Assembly (NCBI GenBank): GCA_958496175.1
Contig: OY292278.1
Coordinates: forward strand, 37,820,001-37,884,000
DNA: 64,000 bases
Direction: 5' to 3'
Source of the DNA: Sisyra terminalis
Taxonomy: Eukaryota; Arthropoda; Insecta; Neuroptera; Sisyridae
The position numbers and the translations under genes are program-made. Shown here piece by piece: positions 23,601 through 38,600 of this stretch; within the stretch, counting starts at the first letter, position 1, and each line of letters begins with the position of its first letter. The notes below the pieces were generated by a model. The model made no database searches and was not told the DNA's origin. It was given only the letters and a program-made list of their open reading frames with translations.

Positions 23601-26600
23601 TGGTTTGTTTGTGAGAATGCTATGGGCTCCGGTTAATCCCGGAAAACAAATGATTGCCAAAAACCAATGAGCCGCCTCGTTAATTGGAATTATGATGAAA
23701 TCTTTTTCAAATATGTTTATGTTGCGAGTCCATCGAGAAACTCGTTTGTGGCGTTTTTGAGCTGGCGTTAGTGTTGAATCATACTCAAAATCATACTCGG
23801 TTTTCCTAAAATATATGAAAAAGTTAATGGTTATTTTTGGGAGCGAAATTTCGCAATTATCGCGGAGCACGCTTTGAGCGTTGTTTGGTACTCATTAACA
23901 ACATAATCATATCGTTTGAGAGCGCTGAAGCGCTCAAAGCATGCTTCGCGTATTTTAGCTTTAAATTGAATTTTAGCTGAAAAATTACTTTTTAATTTGT
24001 GGTTTCGCTGTGAGGCGCTTATAGAAAAATGTACTGCATACATGGTATTTTGTGCGCTCAGTTTCTGTTAGTAAATCCGTTACTAAATATCGTAGATAAA
24101 AATCTATTATAACATCATTAAGATATACGTCCGTGGCCAAGCAAGCGTAGTCCTCCGAACTGACTGGAATTGCGCCTTTACTTTTTGGAGGATAAACGAA
24201 TAATAGAGATGATTTTGTTTGATTTAATCTAAAATTATTTTAAAGTTAAAACAAATTTTTATTCATCTAAAAAGAATTGTACCCAGAATTCAAAGAATTT
24301 TGGCTTCTCAAACGGCGTAAGGACGTTCCTACAGTAGCAGAATTAGTACCATCGGTTTCTTTATTACTATTATCCAATAAATTCTTTTTTTCTTCCGATT
24401 GTTCGCAACATCGTAACATGATTTCCTTGGCTTCTTCTTGACTTACTTCACCTACTAGAGTACTATACATTTCTTTAAATTTATTCATATCTTCGGTACT
24501 TATATTGTCAACTAGTAAAACAATACGACGATAACTTCCTTTAACTTGTGATAATGGGTCAAAGAAATATTCCGGCTCGGAGCCATCTTCTTTCATTCCT
24601 AACTGCCGACGAACATAAGATCCTGATAAACCGTTTAAATAAAGAAATAACACTGGTAACGTTTTTCCCGAAGACACTAAAATTTTCACTATATCCTTGG
24701 CATTGATTTTTAAAACGACTGACTTTATCATTGGAGGGTGCGTTTTTAATGGTATGCTTATACATTTTTTTGTAATTTGAAGCTAAAAAATACAAAAATT
24801 ATTTAAGTTTCACTTCTTTAGTAGTAAAAGAGTCCCTTGCTTTGAACATTTTAAAGTTTACAATAAAAATTTCCACATTAAACTAAGGAAACCATTGAAT
24901 AAATTTGATAAGTGTCATTAAAGGATTGCAAATTCGTATAAAAATCAAATTGGCTTTTCTTTGCTTTTTTCCGTACTTAAAAACATGGCCTTGTACACAA
25001 ATTTATGCTTTTCTATAAAACTTTGGTGAAATAATCAATTATTTCAATCATTTAATGCGGCTACTAAAAGGAAAGCCACTCATACAATAAATAAGCAGAG
25101 TTCAATAGTGAAAATTTCACAGGAACTCTAATAGCTGTTTACTTTCATTATGCCTTCAAAAGATTAATTCCAATCTGTAATATATTTCCTAAGCTATAAT
25201 TATACATATAACAAACAAACTAATAAATTAATGTTAACAATTTTATGTGAAGTATAACTCATACGAAATATACCCAAATCATGATTTTAAGCATTATTTA
25301 AGCTGAATTTAAGTAAAAAAAAGCCAGTGAATTTAAATATAATTTTTCAATCGCTCGGTGACACATGTCAATCTTACTGGAAGAGTCTGAAACTTTATAA
25401 TAATTTTCCTTAATTTAATATAAACAAATTTTTGCAGTTAAAACAAAATGAGCAAAATAAGGAATTCTAACTTTGTAGTTTTAAACACTTACATCGTCCG
25501 ATGGTGCTGCTTTCCAACTACCAATTCTAGCAGATCGTAGTGTAGCTACTATAACTTTATTGTCTTCTTTATTCGTATCTAAAATAAAGAAACTATTATT
25601 GTAAATACTTCCAAAACCATCAATAATATTGCAGCAAGTATAACGTTTTAAGACTAACCCATTTTAGGTTATGTGATAAAAAATGTATTGAATAATGCAC
25701 TTACGGCCTCGCATTTTGATTAGAATATTTATTTTGTTTTTTAAAACGATAAATACTTCGAAATTATCTAATAAATCTTATAACAGCATTTAAAAACTGT
25801 TGCATTCGTGTACACGTTCTTAACAAGTTAATGGCACAGCCATAATATAAACACAACAATAAACTCTAAATTGTTCAAATATTTTTGGAAACAAATTAAC
25901 ATTAAAACTGAAAATGAAATGTTAAAAGAATTTTTACATTTACTTATATTTAGAAAAAACCAACAATGTTTTATTGATCTAAGTTTTACGCCGCCATTAG
26001 CAACGAATGTGATCTTGACAGATTATTCAAGTTTCGAACCATTTTGAATGTAAAATGACGTTCTACTTTACCGACTTATTGGCGAGCAAATAGATGAAAA
26101 AGGCGGAAATTTGAAATATGACGTTTCAAAATTAATTGCAAACACGGAAAAATTTAAAACATTTGATAATATTAATTTTTTTTAAAGTAAGTTGCAAATG
26201 TAATAAATAACTTACTTTATAAAAATAAAATCGGTTTTCCCGACAATATAACTAAGTTTTTCAATAAAATAGTCATAAACTTTGAGGTAGTTTCCATGAA
26301 ATAAAAACAACGATATGAATAAAATCGTTCAAAAAAAAAAATATTCACCAAAACTTGAGGAAAGAAAACATTTTTTTTTCTTATATATAAAAGTAAAAAT
26401 AAAAAATTTGTATTTTCTTGAATATCAAATTTAGCGATAATTCCTTCGAAAACCGTTAAATTTTAAATTCAACTACGTCATCATCGGTTTTATTCCCATG
26501 CGAGTTAAATCCATATTAAAAAAAACATCGAGCGTGATCCTTATTATCATGAACTTTTTAAATTTCATTTATAAAATTAATTTTAATAAAATTGCACAAC

Positions 26601-29600
26601 TAATCAATCAAACCTTGTAAACATTTATTAAAAATTCCAAAAATAAAAGTATATATTCCATACAGTAAATTGTAATATAAAAAAAAAACTTTTTTCTGCT
26701 AAAATAATAAATATCGTTCTAGGTTAGACTAGATGTCTTTAGACTAGAATTATTAGGTAAATAATTTCGGGAACCGAGATGACTTTTTTTTTAACAAACT
26801 GATAAACTATTCTGAAAATACAAGATTGTTTATTTTTTTAAAAAAAAAAACTTTCAAATTAAATTGATGCATACCTTCAACATCTTCATCTTTGTTATTT
26901 GGTGGTTCTTCTGTGAGTGTTAAGGGTTCTGGGGGTATAAGACCCAATTTATTTCGTAGGATGTTTACCTCCTCATTTTGTTTCTGTGGAGATGGAATTG
27001 AAAAGATGTTTTAGTTTACACATTTTGGTGTGGGAAAGTGTTTTTGACTAACCTTATTTTCTGTTGTTTCTTCGTCATCGGAACTAAGGGTTAAGACTTC
27101 CATTTCTGGTTCTGAATATTTGGCTTTCGCTCTTCTGTTTGGTTTTTTATTTACTGTAAGATACAAAAGTTAAAATATTTTAAATATGATTCGTTATTAA
27201 GAATTTATAATTTATAAATCGAATATTCTAGCAGGCGACAGTATAAATTGTGGTCATACTAAAACTAATCGACGCGTTTGTTTACGAAATCAAAATGGTA
27301 ATTTAAAGTTATTTTGGCTCAAGTCTCCTTTAGATCAGTTAAATATAGCAACGTTGCATTATGCAATAAACCATATTAGAATTGAATTAACAAAAAAAAA
27401 ATCGCGAAAAGAATAAAAACAGTCGAAAATGCAACGTTGCCAAATTTGACTATTTTAAAAGGGACTTAATCAGTTAGTTTGATCTTGCTTTAAGGGAATA
27501 GCATAATTAAAATTTTAGAGAAATTGAAAGTGATCGATTTCATTGAGAATATATTTCATATGGAAGTGGAAGAAAATACATTACCAATTATTTTTTCTCT
27601 TTGAGTTATACTTTTTTCTAGGTGTTCCAAAGTTGTTTTGCTTTTTGATATGGCTTTAGGATTGATTAATTTCCGTTTACATCTTTCGCAATGATTGAAA
27701 TTTTGGGACAAATATCCACAGTGGCTGCACAATGCCATCATTCCGTCCACATACCGTGGAAGATCCTCTTCTTTGATGCTTGGTTCTTTTACTAATTTGA
27801 TTTCACCCTTTTCCATTGCTTGATTAAGTCCAACAGGAATTGCTTTATTCATTTTGTTCGCCTTTAATTGCTGTCCACTCGTTAAGTTTTTACAAAAACT
27901 TTCTTGAAAGGATGTTTGAGAACTAAGGCTTGGAGAGACTTGGGGTAGCGTCGCTAGTTGGTTTGATTGTCGAACTAGTGGTGGACGCACCGGTGTTGTG
28001 GCGGCTGTCGTTTGGGTGTTTTGTTGGAAATGCGAGGGATGTTTACAGCCTAGAATTGGCATTTTGCCTCCGGTAAGTTTATTTTTACCAATCACTTGAA
28101 CTAAATATTCAATGTCCGAGTCTTCATGGTTGCAACAAAGAAATTCACTTTCACCAGGCTTATAATCAATACTGACTTGAAGTAAAACCTATCGAAAAAA
28201 GAGAAAAATCAAATGAAATAAAAATATTAAATAGAGATGTTTACTTGTTCCATTAAGTCCCGAGGGGCGCAGGCTTCTTTTGGAAGTGAAAATGTGATCA
28301 AACGTTGTTCCCCGTTTTCCAACATAACCAACATCCGAGCAGTTCTAATTTCTTCGGTGGGCGCTAAAAATAAAAATATTATTACTCTTACAATTCTTAA
28401 GTAATGATAAAATATTACGTGAGGGTTCGGGTTCGGCTGCGGGTGGTAATTGAGATACGGGCAATGTTGAACACAACCCTTCACATTGAGATTTTTGTCG
28501 ATTTTCAGTATTTGGTGAATTTGAAACTAAAAATTTAAGAAATATAAAAAAAGCTTTAGTTGCGGTATTTAATAAATTCTAGACTTTTTAAGTAGAGTGA
28601 AAACTATCGTGCGCCTATGTAACTAGTTGGGTTGTATGACAAATTAGATCATGGCTCATTTATGTTGTCTATATTTAATTTCATTTGCGTTTTTCCGAAA
28701 GTGTATATTTTAAATTCGCGAGTTTCGAAGCACACGATAATAATACGTATCATTTTATAGCGGTGTTCTGTTTTGTCCAATATTCTAAGTATGGGTTCTT
28801 TACATAATATATTTATTTACTATGGCGACTATATTTTTTCCCATCTCAATACTAATAAAATTATGAAGATATTTTAAAAAATCTATAAGTTATTCCCTGA
28901 CCAAATGAAATTCCCTGATCGTTGAAAACGCTGTCGTCAGGTCAATTGTTTTGCCACTCAATACGATATAAGATTTTCCTGCATATGTCTGAAATTTTCA
29001 CCATTCGACTAGCATCTTTACGGAAGTATACAAGAAATCACGTACCCTCCCCTCCTACATGGCTTACTAATCATTAAGCAATGTTGTTCATTATGCGTAC
29101 CTATTATAAGAGGGAAGCATAGATTATTTTTCGTAATTGAAAGTGAATATTTTCGGAAAGTGAAAGAGACTTTTCCACAGCAATACTATTTACAATTTTC
29201 TGACTTTTCAAAAAGATTCTTTTACGGCAAAAATTACTTTGTATCTTATTGTTGTAAGCAATAAGCCATTTATTCATTTTTTTATTTGTTAAAAAAAACA
29301 ATTGAAAAAGCACAAAAAAAGAGTGAAAAATTGCAATCCCGAATCGGTTTAACAGAGAAATGCGTTATGTTGACCTTAAGGGCCTCACTAGGGGCAAACA
29401 GTGTTCAAAAGAAAAGTTCAACCACGCGGAAAACAAAATCTGCCGTTCGGCAGAAAATTGTGAACACTGGTCACTTTTTTTAATTCAACAAAAAGCATCA
29501 GAATGTGCATTAAAAAAAATTTGCTTACCAAAAAAACCGTTGGAAAACATCGCTCTGGCTAAATGTAAGGTAATATAAAAGAAAGTATTCCAATCCTCCA

Positions 29601-32600
29601 ATGTATGATGGGAAATGTGTTAAGATGTGGCGCCACCACAAGTGTGTCTAGGACACTAATTCACCGACACTTTGTACTCTACGTATTTTTATACTATCGG
29701 TTAAAATTAGTATTCTAGACAAACTTGTGGCGGCACTACATTTCCCATCATGCATTACTAGATTGGAATATCTTCTTTTATATTACCTTACTTAATTGGA
29801 GAATTGTGAAACTAGGGGTAAGACACGTAAGGATCGAATTGGTCAAAAAGTTCTTGGTTTGCTGAGCATTGAAATTTACTCAGTATTGAGACACATCCAA
29901 CCTCATCCAGGTAGATTTCATTGAAATATCTAATAATGTTGGTAATCTTCAATATACACGTAATTCCTTCATCTGGTAGTATACCACCGAACTTCAAAAT
30001 ACCTCTCATAGACCCTTAAAGTTTCACGATAGCTTTCTAATAACAAGTATTAGTATAATTTTAAGTTATACCCTAAAAGTTTCAATGTACCTTTTGAATA
30101 GTTGATTATTCCCCTCTTCCAATGAAACGGGTACATAATAAATGAAATTATAAGATTGCATATGTAAATTGACGAGAACTAAATTAGGAGTTTTTCTTTA
30201 TTAAAATTTTCGGATAGTTAATTTATTTAGGGCTTTTATCTCCCTATTACAGATGTTACGGAAGTGCGTTTGTCGGAACCGAAATCAGAAGCGAAGTTAT
30301 GGGCAGATCCAATAAAATCATAGAAACATATTTAAGAAGTCTGTTTCTTGAATTAGTTGAATACAAATAATTTAGTAAATCGTTTTCTTCAATTTCAAAA
30401 TTTTTAAAATCGAAGTTGGAGTTAATTAATGTTGCCTAGAAGTGCAGTGGGGAATTATAAGAAAAGGGAAGACTTTTATATGCTTATAAGTGCAAGCGTT
30501 GTAGATATTTTTATAAGGCTTTAATACACTCGGATTGAATTTTGACACGATTTTCTATCTTTACGTTGAAATATTTTGCTTAGAAACCCCCAAGTGTTAA
30601 TGATTTTGGTATTGATCGACACGGAATATTTCAAAGAAATTATCATTATTTCTTTTAAAAAGATAACTTCTACGAAAAAAGCTATCATGAATTGATTGCG
30701 ATCACGTATAACTTTTTCCACTTATTCTGTATTAAACGGTTCAAAATTACGCAACTTGACGATTTTTTTACTCCGTTAATAAGCTCCCAATCGACTTGAA
30801 ATTTTACAGAGGCATGGCTCAAATAGTTCACTATCTACAGTATAAATTACAGTTTTTTTCTCATTACTTGTGATTCTTCTAAACAACATTAACCGAAAGT
30901 TCCGATTTTTTAAGAGTTGAAGCTCCGTAACATCTCTATTCCTTATTATAATTATTTGTAGTTTTATGAGAACGGTAAGCATGAAAGCTACTGGTGCTTA
31001 TTTGGTAAATACTTCTGATAAATGCCGTTCACAAGTTGAACACAAATTGACTAATAAGTTTTTGCGACAATGGCAAAAGAAATTTAATGAAAACAAGCAA
31101 TTACAAAACATCAGCCACCATCAAAATGTTCAGCTTGTGAACCGCTTGAGGGTATAACCAGTTTGAACCTCACCTGCAGTCCTTTTTACTCCTCGTCCTG
31201 CCGGAGTCTTAGCCCGGGAAGCTGCACCCTTCGTTGGTCCAGCGTTGTTTTTTTGCGCAAACGTTGAACCCGCTACTGCATTAGGACCGGTTTCTTCAAT
31301 CGTACGATTCATTACCGGAGTTCGATTTTTCGGACTATTAGTGGAATTAATACCAGCCAAATTATTAATTTGGTTGGGATTTCGGTTTATGTTTGCCGCG
31401 TTTATGAGACTGTTCCTTGGCCCTTGGTTTATTAAACGATTTAATATTGTGGGTGGATTAGGAGTAGTAGTTGGCGTTCCAGGACGTAGTACATTAGTCG
31501 TTGGAGACTGCATTAATTTATTAACCGGCGCAGGTGGTCGGGTTGGGGTTGCAATATTCACACGTCCTGGAGAAGTTGCTTTCACGTTGGGTGACTTTCC
31601 TGCTTGAGGTGGTGGCAAATTTGCTGGTCTAAAACAAATAAAGCCAATAGTTATGTTAACTGTCATTACTAGCGATAGCCAAGAATGAGCATGCGCTTAA
31701 ACTAACAATACGCGCTTAACTATTTAAATATAATATTTAATAAATACCCAACAAAACTTAACAACTAAATAAACTAAGAATATTTTACATTTTTGATATC
31801 TTAAATAAAGTTAATTAATTTATTTACGGTTATAATTTATTGCTTGAAACAATTGAGGCAGTTATACTTAAATCAACTTAAATAAGTAATCTGACGTAAT
31901 CTTTCATAGTATGAAATTGAAAGCAATTTTAAAAGCTTAACATTTTTGGCAATTAATTTACCAAACTTGATTTTAGATAAAACAAATTAAGGTTAATAAT
32001 GGCACTTTTGGAGTCTCAGAAGGACATTTTTTGAATATTTCTAGCCTGCTTTGATTACAAATGCTTAGGAATTTTCCGCAAAAGACTTTCGCCATGAAGA
32101 GGAGGGAACTTCCCAAAAATGTACCATAATGAAACGATGAGGGCCAGCGATGGGGGGTTGTCGGAAAATGAATTTACGATTTGAAAAATAAAATAATTAC
32201 AGATTTTTTCCTAATTTCAATTTTTTGCAAGGAGATCCTCGAGAACTGAACGTCCACGAGAAGAGTAGAATAACAGGGTATTTAAACTTTGATAGTATAA
32301 GACAACAGGGGAACGGAAAGGGGTCAAAAAATCTCTCAATAATAAAAATATCTTTTACAGATGATCCCTTATAGTAGGGGTGTCAAAATCACGGGCCGCA
32401 TGCGGCCCGAAAGTATCATTTTTGCGGCCCAGTCAATATGTCAATATATCCGACACAAAGTAAAAATAAAATGTACATTAGAAACGAAATCAGCATATAA
32501 AATTATAATCTACTTTATTTATAAACTTTACTAAACTGGTCAATTTTGAAAGTAGTCTGGGCCAGTAAAATTTCTTCCGAAATAGGAAAGATAGTAGGGA

Positions 32601-35600
32601 AGAAAAGATGTCAAGTATCAGGATTTAAACAATAATGTAACTTTATATGATGTTAATAATGTACTCTTTCAAAATAAAAATATTTGTTTTTATAAACAAT
32701 AATTTTTTTTGCGAGTTAAGCATTGTTTATTTGACCCAAGTAAGCTTTTAAGTTTGACACCCCTGCCTTATAGAATACTGGTTTCTTAAAACATCTTTTA
32801 GCTCATCTATATGGCAACGTTGCATTTTCTACATTAAATTTAATTCACGATTTTTTTTGTTGATTGAATTCTTGTATCGTATAATTTTCTCTTTTGTTGC
32901 TAAATTTCCATATGACCCGATTTATTCCCGAATTAAAGTAAAAACAAAATAGAAAATGCAACTTTGCCAAGCATTGACGTCCCATAAAAAGGGATATGAC
33001 CCCGTGTTTTTGCTTTTCTTTGTGGCGAAAAATAATGAATGATTGTAAAATTGTAGTTATACCTATTTTGCAATAACGCATTTGTTATGGTTGGATTATT
33101 GTTCAAAACATTGCTAGCTACGGGGGTAGAAGTTGTTTCTTGTAACATTTTCCGTTGCTGCTGCTGTTGCTTAAACTCTCCCACCGTTAGTTGACGCCCA
33201 TCGGAGAGTTGTAAAATTTCATGGTCCATAAGCTAAAAATTATTTGATAAAATTATATAAGAGTGACAAATAACTTTTACACGTGGGTTAATTTATTAGT
33301 CAGAGTATTGGCCAACGTTGGCTAATGTACACATATCACTTTAAGTGGTGAATTTAAAATACTAAGGGTGCGTTTCATTAGGTACCACATCTCCTGGTCG
33401 TATTTTAGTGTCCGACCGAAACTAGTTTTTTGAACCAAAACTACCATATAGGGTCATTTTTTTGTAAGAAAAAAAATAATTATAATTCGTCAGTCTTTAC
33501 TTTTAAATCCTATAGGTATTTATTATTCATTTAGTCTCAAATATTTGAGCTAATCATTAACATAATATGTTATTATTACTTCTTATTTCAAATAATTTTT
33601 TGTGTAGCAATTAAGGGGTTGATTTGAAAGAAATGCACCTAACATTTCTTTTATATCTTAGTTATGGATAACAGGAAATAAAAAAAGTTACAAAACTTAA
33701 TGATTTTTTACCTAACATGTTTAGGTACACAAAATAGAAAGTACTCTTTCTTATATCTTAAAAACAAAATAGTTTCTTCTAAACTTTGATCAGTTTTCTT
33801 TCAAACTGAAAAAAAAATATTAAAGATGATAAAAAAATATTAAATAAAAAAATTAAACAAAAATTTAATGAACTGATAGATTTCAGTATTCAAAATTGAA
33901 GAATCAAATAATAAGTGAAAAACAATAATTTTTTAACATTTTTATCTACGAATTCAGTTTCGGTTTCGGTCGTAGTTTCGGCTTGATGACAATCGAAACC
34001 GAAACTCGTTTTTTGGCCGAAACCGAAATTTCAGTCGGACACTACAAACTATGGATTTGATATCGAGAGCAATCATATCTTTTCTATTATAGTTAAATAT
34101 ATGTTTTAAACAAAATAATTTCTTCTAAACTTTGGTCAGTATTCTCTTGAACTGAAAAACAATTTCAATGAACTAAAAATTATCAATATTTATAATTGAG
34201 GAATCTAATATTATAATAATTATAATAATAATTATAATAATATAAAATATTATAATAATTATAATTTCATGAATTAAGTTTCGGTCGTAGTTTCGGCTTG
34301 ACGAGAACAGAAACCGAAACTAAGCCGAACTCGTTTTTTATCTATCGAATGTTTTAAGCTTTTGGGCGCTTAGTAAAACGAACCTTTAAAAAGCTTTGGT
34401 AAATTTACTATAGTTGCCTATACGCACTCTGGGAGCTAAACCAACACCACTCGCATTCTTGGCCAACGTTCTAATACTTAAATCATCACATTAAAGACCC
34501 TGAAAGATGACCATGAAGATTAGCTACTACAGAGACCAATATATTAACCCAATGTGTACAAATCGCATAATTGTTTTTAATACTTGATTGACATGTAGTT
34601 GCGTAGATTGAACTTGCTGTTGTACCATAGTCGGCACCGAAATAAACTGCTGCGTCTGTTGAATTGGCATTTGTATATTAGAATGGTATTGTAGTTGTGG
34701 CGGTCTTTGTAGACATAATACTTGTTTGGCTACATTTTCACCCACAACAGTTTGGAATTGTTTATTGGTCGCCATAGGCGTGCTCTGTTTTTGCGGTGTC
34801 TGTATCGGAGTTGGAACCAATTGTTGCGACACATTTGGAGTACTAACTTGCTGAGTTATACATTGTTGGTTTTGTTGAATGTTTTGAGTTTTTATATCAG
34901 AATTTTGGTATTGTTCGACCGGTGTTGGATTATCCGGCTCTGAGGTTTTAATAGATTTTTCGACGGTCGAAACAATTCGAGAATCATCCACTTGTGTATA
35001 ACAAATCTATAACAAATCATTTAATTGTATATTTGTTAACAATTTTTTTAAGAAAGTTGATAGTTTTACATACTTGGGGTTCAAACTCTTGTTGAGAAAT
35101 GAATTGTCGCTGGATTCCTGGATTTGGGTTGTGAACAACAAACTGAGTTCCTTGGGGAGCAGCTTGGTAAATAGCACCGCTTGTATCAATAAGCACTTGG
35201 CGTTCACCCACTTGATTTATTATATTTCCGTGTTGGTCCGCTGCTTGCAGCATTACCTGATAAAATCGTATTTTTACTACAATTGAATTTCTATCTTTCC
35301 AAAAGCTAGCATCATTTTACGTAGTTATAATACAACTAGCCAAATTGAATTCGTAAAATGCCGAAAGTTTGCGAATTGGATGAGTAAAAGACTCAAGGGT
35401 CAAAAAATTATCGGGCACTATAGTCAGGATGCATTTTTCCATCAGAAAAGATTGAAAATTAAAGGTCAAAATTAGTATCTCATCAGGTCGCTAATAAGAA
35501 ATTCAAGAATACATTTGTGGTTGCCTGAATTTACGGGGAGATAAAGATTTGTACTTGATTGCATCCCGATCGAACAAAGTTGAATTGTTTCATTTTCACG

Positions 35601-38600
35601 GTCCCATAATTGTGGCAGAAGAATTTTGAAACTCAAAAAGGGTCAAAAACCGCTAAAAAATTTGTCGGGATTTCACCAATTTTAGCTCTAACTTAAGGAT
35701 TATAGATTACCAAAAAAGGAAAAATCTATACCCCGGTCCACCGACAAATAAGGACTCATCGAGTTCTGTGATAGAAACAATTAAAATAAAATGGCAGCAT
35801 TTTTGAGCAACCAGCAACTAATTTCTTCATCACGATATACGCCAGCTCATTTATCAATCTTGTAAAATAGTTTTTTTTTTAAAAAAATAATAAAATCACT
35901 AATTTTCTTCAATTTTTAGTTGTGAAGATTGAAAATTCTGCTTTAAGAGCGCCGGTTTTGTGAAAAAACAATGCAATAGATGATTTAAAAGTCGTTTCAA
36001 AATGAGTTTCTAGAATTATTTCAAGCCGAGAAGGTGCCGATAAAGTTACGTTAGTGGATAACATTGAAGGATGCCACCGGTTGGGGTTTACCAAAAATAA
36101 TGCCGGAGTAGAATTTTGGAGGAAGATCGGATACTTGAAGACGGGTCCCATGTATACAATTAGAAATTGAATTTTGGCTTAATTTTAAGTAAAACATCGT
36201 TTAAAATTAGACTAAATATAACCCATAATAAGAAGACTAAAAATTCATAATCTAGATCAGTCTTCCCCAAGTAGTGATCCACTCGCCCAGAGGGACAGGA
36301 TAATAGTAAGGGAGAGTAGTTCGAAAACGTAGTTTTTCAGAATGTGAGCTAAAACTTTTAGTCATAATAACTTAATAATACAAGTGAAATTAAAGCCCAA
36401 AAAATTTTCAATCAACGTAGCTAACAAAGGAAAGTATGTATCAAAGCAGTGGTTCTTAATCTAGAATGCCCATATCCCGGGGGGTGCGGTAGAAGTCTCT
36501 AACAATATAAACTATTAAATTTTTGATAGTAAATTTCAATAAACATATATAGATGCGGAGACCTATTTTCAGATTCAAAGAGGTGCGGCTCACTTAAAAA
36601 GTTAAAAAACACTGTACTTAAGTATAGTAATAGTAACCATTTTCCACCAACCACTCATTGACTAACAATATACAACTCAAACGTTCGTATAAGTTCGTTT
36701 CTCTTTGTTAAGATTCAACTGAAGCTCAAATTATAGTTGAAGCCGAAGGTCATTTTTCGATCTAAACCCAAGCCCAAAATTCTTGAAAACATCCAAAGCA
36801 AAACAATTAAAATATAAAATCAATAATTAAATATTAAAAGCTCATAGCTTAAAAAACCACATCTTTCAAAGTAAATTAAAACTACAATTTGGTTGATAAT
36901 TCTAACAAAAAAGAAGTTATATAGTGTAGTAGGCGATTATTAGTAAAAACATTTGAATAACTTACTTAAGCTAGAAGTACTATTGGTCGCTAATTAGAAT
37001 TAGTAACGGAAATAAGTAATTTACTAATTTCAATATTGGCAATCAATGTTAATAATTAGATTATGTTCTTTATTCATAATCGTCTACCACAAGAAACAAT
37101 AACGACGATCTAATGACCGTTGAAAAACTTACTTAAGAATGATTTATGTTTTTTTTTTCAATTTTAATAAAACGTAATATTTCAAAAATACAACATTTAA
37201 AATTTTGAATCAATCCACTACAACGTTTTTCAATTATTTCACATCCCCTTTATCATGGGCGATTAAAAGGCAATGACTAAAATTGGAAAAAAATAATTTA
37301 AAAAACGGCTCATATTTTGATCTAATTATTACAGTAAGAATACTTTTAAAAAATATCTGAATAACGATGTATTTATAGTGGAATTTAATTATTTAAATCA
37401 ACTAATTGTAAGAAATTCATGTTAAATATAATATAAGAAAAGAGATGTTTTAAATAGATTTAGGAATAGTATTGGAAATATAATAATATTATCATCCAAT
37501 CATAAAAATTAGTACATTACTAATTACATAATCGATTAGCGATTGGGTCTATCGACTATATGATTCATGCATAGCCTTTAATCGTTACGATATTAGTAAA
37601 ACCTTAAAATCTGGTAACGCTGCATTTTTGCATTTTCTGTTTTGTTTTTAGTTCAATTGGCGAATAAACCGACTCAAAATGAAAATTTAGCTACGAAAGA
37701 GAAAATTATACCATATTAGAATTAAATTGACAAAAAAATCGCGAATTAAAATAAAAACAAAGGAGAAAATGCAACGTTGCCGGATTTAACGGTTTTAAAA
37801 GAGAAATCAGCTGTTACAACACCTCTTTCCTATCCAATCAATTCCACTATTAACTGTTAACAAATTACATATATTTTCATTTCAAATTTGCGTTTTTGGT
37901 GGCTAATAATACACCCTCGGCTTTGACTAACCCTTCGATTAGGTTTTTAGCTGAGTTGAAACTATGTCCAAGGGTGAATTTTTGGCCGAAGTTCTAGGCA
38001 CATATTAGCCATCGAAAATTTTAAGTCTTTAGTGGAGGAATGGATAGCGGGGGTTTGTTACTATAACTTCTACGGTATTTATCGGAATGTGTCACTGGAT
38101 CATTGCGCCAACTAATGGTCAAATTACAAACTAATAGCACGATGAAAGCTGGTATTTGATCAAAAATATAACATAAAAAATAAACATATTACACTCCTAA
38201 TTAAATTTTAAATCATTTACATTTCACCAATGACTGGTAAAATTCCTAAAGCAATAGTGCATATTGAATCTGAACAACCATTGAATTTGTTTAAAGTTTT
38301 AGCAGCAAAAATACTAAATGGTTTAGTTTCTCCTACTGACAAAAATAACTGATATAATATAGTATATAGTGGTTATATTTTTGGCCCCCAGATCGCGTAA
38401 CGCCAAGTGACATTTACTAAGGTAATATAAAAAAGATATTCCAATGCATAATGGGAATTGTATCAAGATGTGGTGCCGACACAAGTGTTTCTGAAGTACT
38501 AACTAACTGAAACTATATACCAGAGAAGACTCTCATGTAGAACTTCAATTCAATTGGAAGGCAAAAACGTGATCTAGCGTTACTAAAATAAAGCAATAAA

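Noticed and set aside
31245..31607. 120-codon plus-strand frame, hydrophobic
   Set aside because: Antisense shadow of the Pro/Asn-rich SENP exon 31174-31628, whose frame and splice phases fit the gene.
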